Shown here in pieces: positions 1-8,516 of a stretch of 64,000 bases of DNA. The stretch covers positions 1 through 64,000 of the forward strand of contig NZ_JAGIOR010000002.1 of NCBI RefSeq assembly GCF_017876795.1. The letters are read 5' to 3'. A program made the position numbers and the translations under genes. This stretch comes from Rhizobium leguminosarum. GTDB lineage: Bacteria > Pseudomonadota > Alphaproteobacteria > Rhizobiales > Rhizobiaceae. A model generated the notes under the pieces. The model made no database searches, had not been told where the DNA came from, and saw nothing but the letters and a program-made list of their open reading frames with translations. The stretch's first letter is position 1; the number at the start of each line of letters is the position of its first letter.

Positions 1-461
1 CGGCTCTGACCAACAAGATGACGCTTTACCGGCATTTCGGCTCGAAAGACGAACTCGTCTGCGAGACGCTGCGCCGCGCCTCCGCAAAGGCGGGTGCGAT
101 CTGGCGCGAGCTGGAGGCTGCCTATCCTGGCAATCCGCGCGCCCAGCTCTATGCCTGGGTGGAAACGCGAGAGCAATGTCTGAACGGCGAGCCCGCTGGC
201 TGCGATCTCGCCAACGCTGCCATCGAACTGAAGGGCGAGGGCCATCCCGCCCACGAGATGATCGAACGGTACAAGGCCGAACAGCGCGATCGCCTGGCGG
301 CGCTCTGTTCGGCGGCCGATGCGCGCGAGCCTGAGCTTCTTGCCGATACGTTGACGCTGCTGCTCGAGGGGGCGCGTGTCAGCCGCCAGGCCATGGGCGC
401 TGCCGGCTGTTGCGGTCATTTCGCCAAGGCCTGCAACGCGGCGATCGCGTCTTTCGCCTGA
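1..461 (+). CDS. TetR/AcrR family transcriptional regulator (5' end outside window)
   Basis: The reading frame is already open at base 3 and reads ALTNKMTLYRHFGSKDELV. This matches the recognition helix end of a TetR DNA-binding domain (family pattern: T.YRHF.SKDEL). The first ATG at base 18 lies inside that domain, so the true start is upstream of the window. The remaining part is the ligand-binding and dimerisation domain, about 130 residues. The family consists of cytoplasmic dimers that repress neighbouring genes until a small molecule binds. The regulated gene is probably outside the window to the left. Confidence 0.9.
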   Translation, partial: ALTNKMTLYRHFGSKDELVCETLRRASAKAGAIWRELEAAYPGNPRAQLYAWVETREQCLNGEPAGCDLANAAIELKGEGHPAHEMIERYKAEQRDRLAALCSAADAREPELLADTLTLLLEGARVSRQAMGAAGCCGHFAKACNAAIASFA

Positions 462-531
462 ACAATCCGTCGGGAACCTTACCGCTTCCATACCGTTCTT
501 CCATAACCGGAGGACAAGTGGAGACCGGGAG

Positions 532-726
532 ATGAACTACGTCTACCTCAAGCGCCTGTATGCCAAACGCGCCGAGCTCGAAGCCAAGCTGGAGCTCCAT
601 GACGCCCGCTATTGTTTCGGCGAGGAAGAGGTCGATGACGGCACCGACAACGATCTGCGTCAGCGGCTGAGCGAAATCTCCGACGAAATAGCTGCGCTGG
701 AAGCAGGCCGGACCGCTAGAGCATGA
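532..726 (+). CDS. Small conserved-looking hypothetical protein (64 aa), coiled coil
   Basis: The ATG at 532 is preceded by an AGGA stretch (about 510-515). The product begins MNYVYLKRLYAKRAELEAKL and is almost entirely charged helix (E, K, R, L rich), with heptad-like spacing in both halves and an acidic middle (EEEVDDGTDND). No signal peptide or membrane segment is visible. I do not recognise a family. It follows the TetR gene by 70 bases on the same strand and may be cotranscribed. A longer in-frame start at 376 exists but would overlap the TetR gene. Confidence 0.55.
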   Translation: MNYVYLKRLYAKRAELEAKLELHDARYCFGEEEVDDGTDNDLRQRLSEISDEIAALEAGRTARA

Positions 727-727
727 T

Positions 728-1159
728 CTAGGTTCCGAGGATTTCCATCGTCCGTTCGTCGAATTTCCCTTGGTAGAAATGCTCGATCACCCGGTGGAAG
801 GGCGAGCCATGGTCGCTGATCGCGGCAAACAAGGTCATCGAGGAGCGCAGCTTCACGTCATCGGGTGAACCGAGGATCTGATGCGCCGATCGGCCTTCTA
901 CCGACAAAATCGCCTCGATGCAGCGCAGCAGCCGGCTTGAGAGAATGGGATCGGCAAGATAGGCGGCGGCTTCCTCGGCCGAGCGGATGGCATATTTTTC
1001 GGCCATTGCCGACGTGCCGAGGCCTGATATCTGCGGGAAGATGAACCACATCCAATGGGACGTCTTGCGCCCGGCTTTCAGCTCGGAGAGCGCCTGTTCG
1101 TAGATGCCGTTCTGGGCATCGATGAAGCGGTCGAGATTGTAATCGATATCACCGGCCAT
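728..1159 (-). CDS. DUF1810 family protein
   Basis: The product starts MAGDIDYNLDRFIDAQ and contains SHWMWFIFPQISGLG, AEKYAI and DVKLRSSMTLFA, which is the conserved pattern of the DUF1810 family (sometimes labelled calpastatin by old annotation). Length of 143 residues is typical. These are small soluble cytoplasmic proteins of unknown function. The start at 1159 is chosen because homologues begin at this DRF.DAQ segment; an ATG at 1210 would add 17 unrelated residues. It converges with the small gene ending at 726. Confidence 0.85.
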   Translation of the reverse strand: MAGDIDYNLDRFIDAQNGIYEQALSELKAGRKTSHWMWFIFPQISGLGTSAMAEKYAIRSAEEAAAYLADPILSSRLLRCIEAILSVEGRSAHQILGSPDDVKLRSSMTLFAAISDHGSPFHRVIEHFYQGKFDERTMEILGT

Positions 1160-1252
1160 GGTCCTTTTCCCTATTTCTGCTGTCGATGCAGCCTGGGCCA
1201 AGGTCTCCATGCCCGGCGAAACGCGTTTCTGCCCGGCGAAATAGGTCTGCTG

Positions 1253-1567
1253 TCAGCAGACCCTCTCAGCATAGGGGCTGCTCTCACGGCAATGGCCGTA
1301 AGGCTGATGATGCGGCGTGTTGTCGTCCGCGGGGGCGGCAATGGCCGATGTCGTCATTGGGTCCGTTTCGCCGGAAGAGTATGCGGCAAAACCCGCAAAG
1401 CTCAACAGAACCAATGTGCCGACGACGACCAGGCGCTCGACGGCCGACAGCTTCTGAGCGCTGACATGGTCAACATAGTCGCGCTCGCCTGCGCCGGCGG
1501 TTTCGTCCTCTTTCACATGATGGGTCACCATATCCTGGCGACGGCTCAAAGTTTCACAATCTGTCAT
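1253..1567 (-). CDS. Small single-pass membrane protein, hypothetical (104 aa)
   Basis: On the minus strand a GCAGGAG motif sits about eight bases before the ATG at 1567. The product has a polar N-terminal half (TDCETLSRRQDMVTHHVKED), one hydrophobic helix (VERLVVVGTLVLLSFAGFA, roughly residues 50-70), and a polar C-terminal tail. This fits an inner-membrane protein with the N-terminus in the cytoplasm, or one with a late uncleaved anchor. No family recognised. An upstream ATG at 1696 in the same frame lacks a convincing ribosome site. Confidence 0.5.
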   Translation of the reverse strand: MTDCETLSRRQDMVTHHVKEDETAGAGERDYVDHVSAQKLSAVERLVVVGTLVLLSFAGFAAYSSGETDPMTTSAIAAPADDNTPHHQPYGHCRESSPYAERVC

Positions 1568-1804
1568 TTCTAAATACTCCTGCAACACATGCGGGGCCGG
1601 TCCCCAGGAGCAAACTCTCACTCTCGGGCCGTACCTGCTCCGCATGCGTGCAGCATGTGTGTCTTCGATCGTCGCAATTGAAGAGGCATTCTGCAAACTC
1701 AGTGTTCAGAAAATCGTACTAATAAAATGCAAAATAACGTGAAGCTCTGGTTCGCCGGAATGATCCGGGGTAGTCCAGGGGGGCATCTTTCTGTGGATCG
1801 TCCC

Positions 1805-3175
1805 ATGAGCAAATCCTTCGGCGCGATGTCGGTCGCGCAGCTTTCCGTCCTCATCCAAAGTGGTGCTGCCGATCCGTTCGACGTGGCCGAGGCGGTCTTC
1901 GAATTCATCGCTGATTACGACGACAAAGCCGTTTTCACCACGCTGCTGGAAGGCCGGGCGATGGAGGAGGCGCGCGCCTCTTCGAAACGTTTGCGGGAAG
2001 GGCGCTCGCTCGGATTGCTGGACGGCATTCCGATCGCCTGGAAGGATCTTTTCGATATCGAAGGCTTGCCGACGACAGCGGGTTCAGTCGTGCTCGCCGG
2101 GAATGCACCGGCCAAGCGTGATGCGGCCGTCGTCGCTTTTCTCAGGCAGGCGGGCATGGTCGCTATCGGCCGCACCAATATGAGCGAATTCGCCTTTTCG
2201 GGCCTCGGCATCAATCCTCATTACGGCACGCCGGTCAATCCACGCGGCACCGACCTCCCGCGCATTCCGGGCGGCTCGTCTTCCGGCGCCGGTGTTGCGG
2301 TCGCCGCTGGGCTGGTGCCGGTCGCCATGGGCACGGATACCGGCGGATCGGTGCGCATTCCCGCCGCCTTCAACGGCATCGTCGGCTACAAGGCGACCCA
2401 CGGCCGTCACGCGATGGAGGGCGTCTATCCGCTGGCAAAGAGCCTGGATTCGTTGGGACCGCTCTGTCGCACCGTCACGGACGCAGTCTGGATCGATGCG
2501 GCGATGCGCGGGCTGACGGCACCTGACGTCGCTGAGCGTCCCCTGCAGGGACTGGAGTTGCTCGTGCCCGAGAATGTCGTTTTCGACGGGGCCGAACCAG
2601 GCGTGATTGCTGCGTTCGAGGCAGCTTTGGAACGTCTTCAAAAGGCCGGCGTCCATGTCGCCCGCGCCGTCATTCCCGCTTTTGAGGAAATTTTCGATCT
2701 GATGACGAGATATGGTCCGCTGGTGACGGCGGAGGCTTTCGCGCTTCACCAGGAACGCTTGGCTGGGCCGGACGCGGACAGGATGGATCACCGTGTCGTC
2801 ATGCGCACCCGCTTGGGAAGCAGGACGAGCCTGGCCGATTACCTGGCGATCCTCGAGGCGCGCGGTCGCCTGATCGCCGATGTCGAGCGCCTTGTCGGCG
2901 ACCGGCTGATCGCTTTTCCGACGGTCGCCCATGTCGCTCCGCCGATCGGGCCGCTGGAGCAGGACGACGAACTGTTCTTCGCGACGAACAACAAGACCTT
3001 GCGCAACACTGCGCTCGGCAATTTTCTCGACTGGTGCGGCGTTTCCATTCCTTGCGGTACCGGCGAGGCGGGCATGCCGGTCGGCCTGCTGCTTTCGGCC
3101 ACCGCCCGTCACGATGAGGCGCTGCTCGGAGTTGCCCTCGCCGCCGAACCGGTCATCCGTGGCGATTTCGCCTGA
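1805..3175 (+). CDS. Amidase signature family hydrolase
   Basis: This is an amidase signature enzyme: catalytic Lys in IAWKDLF (about residue 80), cis-Ser in GGSSSGAG (about 158) and nucleophile Ser in GTDTGGSVR (about 182), the spacing expected for the Ser-cisSer-Lys triad. The family hydrolyses carboxamides, ureas or allophanate-like compounds in the cytoplasm; the substrate cannot be read from the sequence. About 456 residues is a normal length. The start at 1805 (MSKSFG) is uncertain because no strong ribosome site is present; an in-frame ATG at 1727 is also possible. The TIM-barrel isomerase gene follows 66 bases downstream, suggesting a two-gene operon. Confidence 0.9.
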   Translation: MSKSFGAMSVAQLSVLIQSGAADPFDVAEAVFEFIADYDDKAVFTTLLEGRAMEEARASSKRLREGRSLGLLDGIPIAWKDLFDIEGLPTTAGSVVLAGNAPAKRDAAVVAFLRQAGMVAIGRTNMSEFAFSGLGINPHYGTPVNPRGTDLPRIPGGSSSGAGVAVAAGLVPVAMGTDTGGSVRIPAAFNGIVGYKATHGRHAMEGVYPLAKSLDSLGPLCRTVTDAVWIDAAMRGLTAPDVAERPLQGLELLVPENVVFDGAEPGVIAAFEAALERLQKAGVHVARAVIPAFEEIFDLMTRYGPLVTAEAFALHQERLAGPDADRMDHRVVMRTRLGSRTSLADYLAILEARGRLIADVERLVGDRLIAFPTVAHVAPPIGPLEQDDELFFATNNKTLRNTALGNFLDWCGVSIPCGTGEAGMPVGLLLSATARHDEALLGVALAAEPVIRGDFA

Positions 3176-3241
3176 AATGGCAATTGAACGACCGGGTTAT
3201 TGTTGCGATTGATGGCCTCGGGAGATGTTGGAGGAAAGCAC

Positions 3242-4102
3242 GTGCAGGATATGCAAAACGGACGCTTCGCGGTTTCGACGTGGTCACTGCATCGGCTGCT
3301 CGGCGTTATAAATGGCTACAGTCCCGATCCCGACAAAAGCGCGGCCCCGAAAGAACCCTATGGCTCTGGCGCGGCGGCGCTGATCGACATGCCTGCGGCG
3401 CTGGCGGCGCGGGACGTCAACCGGCTTGAGGTCTGTTCCTTCCATCTGCCGAGCCTCGACGCCGGCTACCTCGGCGAATTGCGTGGTGCGCTGGCAACCT
3501 CGAACGTGCTGTTGCAGACGCTGCTCGTCGAAGATGGCGATCCAAGCCATCCTGAGACGGCCGAACGCGACGTCAGATGGATGGCGGAGTGGATCGATAT
3601 CGCTACGGCGCTTGGGGCGCAGCGGATGCGCGTCATTGCCGGCAAGCAGAAGCCGACAGAAGAAAATCTGGCCCGGGCCGCCCGTCACCTGACCTGGCTG
3701 GCAGACAAAGCGGAAGGCAGCGGTGTGCGTGTCGTCGTCGAGAACTGGTTCGACCTGCTGCCGTCGCCGGTCGAGATGAACTGGCTTCTGGACCGGCTGG
3801 ACGGTAAGGTCGGCCTCAACGGCGACCTCGGCAATTGGGCGGCACCCACGAAATATGGAGGCCTGGCCGATATCATGCGCCGTGCCGAGATCTGCCACGC
3901 CAAGGCCGATTACAATGTTGGCGGCCTCGATGCCGACGATTACCGCAAGTGCCTGGAGATGTGCGAAATGGCTGGTTACGCCGGTCCCTTTACGCTGATC
4001 TACGACTCGCCGTTCTTTCCTGATGAATGGGACGGCATCCTGCTGCAAAAGGCGTTCATCGAGGATTTCCTGCGCGACGCCCCGGCGCGCAGGACAGCTT
4101 GA
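3242..4102 (+). CDS. Sugar phosphate isomerase/epimerase-like TIM-barrel protein
   Basis: The product has the AP-endonuclease-2/xylose-isomerase-like fold signature: VSTWSLHR at the N-terminus, RLEVCSFHLPS, then RVVVENWFD with a likely metal-binding Glu, GLNGDLGNWA, and a CHAKAD strand with His and Asp. Members isomerise or epimerise sugars and polyols, or act as dehydratases. A GTG at 3242 is preceded by GGAGGAAAG at the right distance and is preferred over an in-frame start at 3200 that lacks a site. It lies just after the amidase gene, so the pair may handle one amide-containing sugar derivative (inference). Confidence 0.82.
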   Translation: MQDMQNGRFAVSTWSLHRLLGVINGYSPDPDKSAAPKEPYGSGAAALIDMPAALAARDVNRLEVCSFHLPSLDAGYLGELRGALATSNVLLQTLLVEDGDPSHPETAERDVRWMAEWIDIATALGAQRMRVIAGKQKPTEENLARAARHLTWLADKAEGSGVRVVVENWFDLLPSPVEMNWLLDRLDGKVGLNGDLGNWAAPTKYGGLADIMRRAEICHAKADYNVGGLDADDYRKCLEMCEMAGYAGPFTLIYDSPFFPDEWDGILLQKAFIEDFLRDAPARRTA

Positions 4103-4111
4103 AGCGAAGCG

Positions 4112-5626
4112 CTATTCCTGGCGCGGATACCGCTGGCTTTCCTCCAGCACGTTCAGATCCATGTGATTGCGCATATAGCGCTCCGAGGCTTTCTGCAGCG
4201 GTTGATGGTCCCAGGGATAATAGGCGCCGTTGCGCAGTGCTGCGTAGACCACCCAGCGACGCGCCTGGCTTTCGCGCACGGCGGCGTCGTAATCGGAAAG
4301 GTTCCAGCGCCGCTCGGCCTGTCCGACAAGCCTTGCCAGGGTTTCAGCATGCGCCGGGTCTGGCGCCAGGTTGTCGAGCTCCTGGGGATCAGTCTCGAGA
4401 TCGAACAGCATCGGCGGGTCCTTCTCGCAAAGCGAGAGTTTGTATCGTCCGTCCCTTATGCAGACGAGCGGCGCTTCGGAACCTTCCGCTGCGTATTCCA
4501 TCGGTACCGGCCCGCGGCTGCCGACGCCCTCGGCAAGTGCCGTCAGATCCTCGCCTTCAGTCCATGGTTTCAATGAGGCGATATCGATCCCGGCAAGGGC
4601 CGCCAGCGTCGGCGTCACGTCGAGAGTGGAGATCGGCTGATCGATGCGCTTGGGTGTCCAGCCGGGTGCTGTGATCATCAGCGGAACGCGGGCCGATCCT
4701 TCGAAGAAGTTCATCTTGAACCAGAGGCCGCGGTCGCCGAGCATGTCGCCGTGGTCGGAAACGAAGAGGATGATGGTGTTTTCGGCCATGCGGCTGCGTT
4801 CCAGCACGCCGAGAACTTCGCCGATCTTCTCGTCGACATAGGAGATATTGGCGAAGTAGCCCTGCCTTGCCCGCCTGATCTGTTCGCGGCTGATGTCGAA
4901 AGCATCGTGGTCGCAGGCCTTTAGCAGGCGCTGCGAGTGCGGGTCCTGCCGCTCGAAGGCAATCGGAGCCACCGCCGGGTCGAGCGCCGGGCAGTCCTCA
5001 TAAAGGTCCCAGAATTTGCGGCGCGCGACATAGGGGTCGTGCGGATGGGTGAAGCTGACGGTCAGGCACCAGGGGCGTCCGTCATGGCCGCGCGACAGGT
5101 CGAACAGCTTGCGGCTGGCGTGATAGGCGACCTCGTCGTCATATTCCATCTGGTTGGTAATCTCGGCAACGCCGGCGCCGGTCACCGAACCCAGATTGTG
5201 ATACCACCAGTCTATGCGCTCGCCGGGCTTGCTATAGTCGGGCGTCCAGCCGAAGTCGGCTGGATAGATATCAGTCGTCAGGCGCTCCTCGAAGCCGTGT
5301 AGCTGGTCGGGGCCGACGAAATGCATCTTGCCTGATAGTGCCGTCTGGTATCCGGCGGCGCGCAGATGATGCGCGTAGGTCGGAATGTCGGAGGCAAATT
5401 CCGCCGCATTGTCATAGACCCGCGTTCGGCTCGGCAACTGCCCGGACATGAAGGACGCCCGCGCCGGTGCGCAGAGCGGACTTGCGGTATAGGCGTTGGC
5501 GAAACGCACGGAACGCTCCGCCAATGATTGCAGATGCGGCGCATGAAGGAAATCGGCGGGACCATCGGGAAACAAGGTGCCGTTCAACTGATCGACCATC
5601 AGGACGAGAATATTCGGACGCGCCAT
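4112..5626 (-). CDS. betC: Choline-sulfatase
   Basis: The product begins MARPNILVLMVDQLNGTLFP, close to rhizobial BetC. The sulfatase signature CAPAR (Cys about residue 52) is the site converted to formylglycine; metal ligands lie in LMVDQ and VSDHGDM. The C-terminal stretch (YPWDHQPLQKASERYMRNH) is typical of the choline-sulfatase subfamily. It hydrolyses choline-O-sulfate to choline and sulfate, feeding glycine betaine synthesis and sulfur supply, in the cytoplasm (no signal peptide). It is divergent from a LysR gene and is not next to betIBA here. Length of 504 residues is normal. Confidence 0.94.
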   Translation of the reverse strand: MARPNILVLMVDQLNGTLFPDGPADFLHAPHLQSLAERSVRFANAYTASPLCAPARASFMSGQLPSRTRVYDNAAEFASDIPTYAHHLRAAGYQTALSGKMHFVGPDQLHGFEERLTTDIYPADFGWTPDYSKPGERIDWWYHNLGSVTGAGVAEITNQMEYDDEVAYHASRKLFDLSRGHDGRPWCLTVSFTHPHDPYVARRKFWDLYEDCPALDPAVAPIAFERQDPHSQRLLKACDHDAFDISREQIRRARQGYFANISYVDEKIGEVLGVLERSRMAENTIILFVSDHGDMLGDRGLWFKMNFFEGSARVPLMITAPGWTPKRIDQPISTLDVTPTLAALAGIDIASLKPWTEGEDLTALAEGVGSRGPVPMEYAAEGSEAPLVCIRDGRYKLSLCEKDPPMLFDLETDPQELDNLAPDPAHAETLARLVGQAERRWNLSDYDAAVRESQARRWVVYAALRNGAYYPWDHQPLQKASERYMRNHMDLNVLEESQRYPRQE

Positions 5627-5644
5627 CGGCTTCCCTTTTTGTCA

Positions 5645-5662
5645 TTTGAAGATTTTATCAAA
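5645..5662. promoter_or_regulatory. Candidate LysR operator between betC and its regulator
   Basis: TTTGA-N8-TCAAA is a perfect short inverted repeat with the T-N11-A geometry typical of LysR binding sites. It lies in the 95-base gap between the divergent betC and LysR genes, 19 bases upstream of the betC start. The assignment to this LysR protein is inference. Confidence 0.4.
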
Positions 5663-5721
5663 GCTCCTATCATTGCGCTTGTAAAGGCGCCATTTTTCGA
5701 TGGACGCCAAAAGGAATTTTT

Positions 5722-6627
5722 ATGTCAGATCGCCCGCCTGAACTTGGATGGATGCGCATCTTCGTCGAGGTCGCAAGACTCGGGAGCTTTTCCTCGGCTG
5801 CGGCGCTGCTCGGGCTTACCCAGCCTGCCGTCAGCTACCAGATCCGCCGCCTGGAGGATCAGCTCGGCGTCAGCCTGTTACGGCGCCAGCATCGCGGCGT
5901 GACGCTGACTGCGCAAGGCGAGCGGCTTGTCGAGGTCGCCGCCAAAGCGGTCGCTGACATCGATGCACTCGCCCGCAACTTCCGTGCCGAAGCCCAAAGA
6001 CCGGTCGTCCGGCTGAGAACCGACTATGCTTTTTCGTCGCTCTGGCTGATCCCGCGCATGGACGGCTTCCGGTTTCTTCATCCGGAAACGGATATGCAGA
6101 TCGTCGCGACCCAGCGGTTTGCGGCCGGTTTTCGTGACGAGGCGGATGTCGCGGTCGTTTTCGGCACGCGGGCGGAATTCGGCGCCATCGGCACGCTTCT
6201 GCTGCGGGAAAAGGTCGTGCCGGTCTGCACGCAGGGCTTTCTCGATCGCAATGGCCCGTTCGACGATCCGGGGCAGCTTGCCAAGGCGGTTCTGATCCAT
6301 CTCGACACGCCGATGCCATCGCCCTGGTTCGACTGGCGCAGCTATCTGACCGAATTCTCCGTCCTTCGCGACGCCCATGCCGGCCGCGGCGATATCAGCT
6401 TCAATACTTATTCACTGGTCGTTCAGGCGGCGCTGAGCGGGCAGGGCGTGGCGATCGGCTGGATGGGTCTCGTTGATACGCTACTCTCCGCGCGCATGCT
6501 GGTCGAAGCCGGCCCGCCGCTGGAGGCGGCCGACCGCGGTTACTGGCTGGTGCCGCCGCGATCTCCAAGCGCGCACAGCGAAGGGCTCGGCGCCTGGCTG
6601 GTGAACGAGGCGGGGAAGGTCGGCTAG
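5722..6627 (+). CDS. LysR family regulator of choline sulfate use
   Basis: An N-terminal winged helix-turn-helix (FVEVARLGSFSSAAALLGLTQPAVSYQIRRLE is broken here as FVEVARLGSF and LTQPAVSYQI, residues about 14-45) is followed by the usual periplasmic-binding-like effector domain. The divergent position next to betC matches the known family of choline-sulfate utilisation LysR regulators. It most likely activates betC in response to choline sulfate or choline. The 301-residue length is normal. The ATG follows AAGGAA. Confidence 0.88.
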   Translation: MSDRPPELGWMRIFVEVARLGSFSSAAALLGLTQPAVSYQIRRLEDQLGVSLLRRQHRGVTLTAQGERLVEVAAKAVADIDALARNFRAEAQRPVVRLRTDYAFSSLWLIPRMDGFRFLHPETDMQIVATQRFAAGFRDEADVAVVFGTRAEFGAIGTLLLREKVVPVCTQGFLDRNGPFDDPGQLAKAVLIHLDTPMPSPWFDWRSYLTEFSVLRDAHAGRGDISFNTYSLVVQAALSGQGVAIGWMGLVDTLLSARMLVEAGPPLEAADRGYWLVPPRSPSAHSEGLGAWLVNEAGKVG

Positions 6628-6754
6628 CTCGAGCCGCGTCGCATGGCGGAAAGGCTCTGACGGCGGTTATCCCGGATAACCATCGCCACATCCGCATGCT
6701 CACCAGACGCCTCGCAAGATATGGATATAGTTGAAGCCTTTTCGAGTCCGACTC

Positions 6755-7684
6755 TTAGCCGATTTTTCTCGTCACAAAGAAACTCATCGCAACTTTTTCG
6801 TCACCATTTGGCATTGACGTGAACGGCGCTCGAAATTCCTTCCGTCCTAGTCCGTCCGTACGGATGTACTGGAGTTCCGCAAGGATTTCGAAGCCGCTCT
6901 CCTGCATCAGATTGATGTGATGGCTGCGCCACTTCCGATTTATCAGGTAGGGTCGTCGTCCACGCATCATCGTCCACGTGGGCGCGTTCAAAGCCCAGTG
7001 CCCATTCCAGTCGCTTGACAGACCGTGAGATTGGAAGTCGATCAGGTGCGTCGCAAACCCTCCTGGCTTCAGCCACCGGGCAATGGCGATATAGGTATCA
7101 ACGAGGTTGTCCACGTGCTCCATGACTGAATGCGTCATCAGCCAGTCAGCCACACCCGCCTGCAGTACGTTGAAATCGGTCCATGGTGCGACGAACTTTA
7201 ATCGTTCGCTGCCATTCACGAGGTCCGCCTTCAGCGCGTCGATTGCCTCCGCACTGAGGCGCTGTTGCACGATCCCATCTATCCGATCCCAGGCAAAGTT
7301 TGTCGGTGACGGCGGAAAAAAGATGTCGCCCGATACGGTGTTATCCCAAAATGCGGCCCGCTCGCCGAAGAGTTCAATCAAACCGTTCAGGACTTCAAGA
7401 TCGTGCTCGATGCTCCGGTGGTCTTGCAAATCCAGCCCGATGTACGTGTCGACGCCCGCAAGCAGTGCGGCAAGCCCAACGCCAAGCGAACTTCCGGGGC
7501 CGACCTCGACCAATACTTCAGGTCTTTTGCCGTTCAGCCAAGGCGCTAGGTGACCGTAGTGGCGAAAGAAAAGGTCATAACAGTGGCGCGCAGAAGCAGT
7601 GCCCCCTTCTACGTGCGTATTTCGCAGTTGCGGAAGGACAAAGGAACCCAGTCCTTTGGCTAGGGAGCGAAGTGCAATGGTCAT
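6755..7684 (-). CDS. Class I SAM-dependent methyltransferase
   Basis: The SAM-binding glycine motif VLVEVGPGSSLG (about residues 57-68) is followed by an acidic residue in YIGLDLQDH and a post-motif ADWLMTHSVMEHV containing the metal-independent core pattern. The acceptor is unknown; similar proteins occur in surface polysaccharide and secondary metabolite loci. The start at 7684 follows AAAGGTGG on the minus strand and gives 309 residues. The gene and its flanks look more AT-rich than the neighbours, and no partner gene is adjacent, which hints at lateral gain. Confidence 0.8.
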   Translation of the reverse strand: MTIALRSLAKGLGSFVLPQLRNTHVEGGTASARHCYDLFFRHYGHLAPWLNGKRPEVLVEVGPGSSLGVGLAALLAGVDTYIGLDLQDHRSIEHDLEVLNGLIELFGERAAFWDNTVSGDIFFPPSPTNFAWDRIDGIVQQRLSAEAIDALKADLVNGSERLKFVAPWTDFNVLQAGVADWLMTHSVMEHVDNLVDTYIAIARWLKPGGFATHLIDFQSHGLSSDWNGHWALNAPTWTMMRGRRPYLINRKWRSHHINLMQESGFEILAELQYIRTDGLGRKEFRAPFTSMPNGDEKVAMSFFVTRKIG

Positions 7685-7720
7685 GGCGCCACCTTTTTCA
7701 TCGAAACTCCAGCACGGCAA

Positions 7721-8267
7721 TGTCCGGCGTGCTCTACCCAGCAGAATTCGCGTGCAACATCATCAGAGACCAAAGAAAAGCCAAGCAATATGGTTCGGCC
7801 TTGGACTCGTTAGTTGGGATTGTACGCGGCTCATAGTGATTGATATTTTCACGAATCTAAAGTCATTCATTGGGCGTACAGCAATAATCACTATGACCAT
7901 GGCTGGGTTGCTGAAGCGCATGAGAGGCTGCCTCAAAAAGAATTGAGTGATTTCAGCGAGTTGTGATTCCTTCGGATTTGCGAGATTCGATGGAGTTCTT
8001 CCTCCCGTACTGGATCGTGGCTTGCAAGCGATCTATGCAACATGAGTAATAGAGAGGGCATTCGGTAAGTGAGCGGGTGTATCTCGTTCTCCTGGTCTAT
8101 ATCGGGATTTCAAAAGCGCCACATGGATGCCCGCCGATCTGGGTGGCTAGCAGCAGCCTTGCGGCTCACCACGCCTCAACGCCGACGTTTGTGCCCAGGA
8201 GAAGCCTTGTCATGAACGAGGCCGGTCGCCATTGTGGGATCGAATCGATAGGGAAGGCGGCTGAAGC
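7721..8267. other. Intergenic region, about 550 bases, without a convincing gene
   Basis: The stretch between the methyltransferase start and the small membrane protein is AT-richer than its surroundings and holds no open frame with coding character. Its only clear structure is a pair of interleaved inverted repeats at 7821-7896, given separately. It must carry the promoter for the leftward methyltransferase gene. Confidence 0.6.
7821..7896. repeat. Two interleaved inverted repeats (pseudoknot-like order)
   Basis: TGTACGC (7821-7827) pairs with GCGTACA (7874-7880), and TCATAGTGATT (7831-7841) pairs with AATCACTATGA (7886-7896). The arms are perfect and their order is a-b-a'-b', which would form a pseudoknot if transcribed. 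The function is unknown; it lies 137-212 bases upstream of the methyltransferase start. Confidence 0.55.
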
Positions 8268-8471
8268 ATGTGGCGAACGATCGGATATGTTCTCGGAGTG
8301 CTTATGATCATCTTCGGACTGATCTGGATCGGCCAGGGAAGTGGCTATTTTCCCTATCCGTCGTCCAGCTTCATGATCAGGCAAACGATCTGGATCCTTT
8401 GGGGAGCCATCCTGGCGGGACTGGGAGTCGTGGTCATGATCGTCCTTTCGCGGCTACACAGGAGAGGATGA
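8268..8471 (+). CDS. Small two-helix membrane protein (67 aa)
   Basis: The product has two hydrophobic helices, IGYVLGVLMIIFGLIWIG (about residues 5-22) and TIWILWGAILAGLGVVVMIV (about 40-59), joined by a short polar loop with GYFPYPSSS. It ends in a basic tail (SRLHRRG). This fits an inner-membrane protein with both ends in the cytoplasm. No family recognised. It sits 45 bases upstream of the aldolase gene on the same strand. Confidence 0.6.
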   Translation: MWRTIGYVLGVLMIIFGLIWIGQGSGYFPYPSSSFMIRQTIWILWGAILAGLGVVVMIVLSRLHRRG

Positions 8472-8516
8472 GGCCGTGAACCCTTCTGATCGAGCCAATG
8501 AACTGAGGAGAATGGC

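Noticed and set aside
8077..8307. Short plus-strand frame before the small membrane protein
   Set aside because: No ribosome site, overlaps the better-supported gene at 8268 and lacks coding character.
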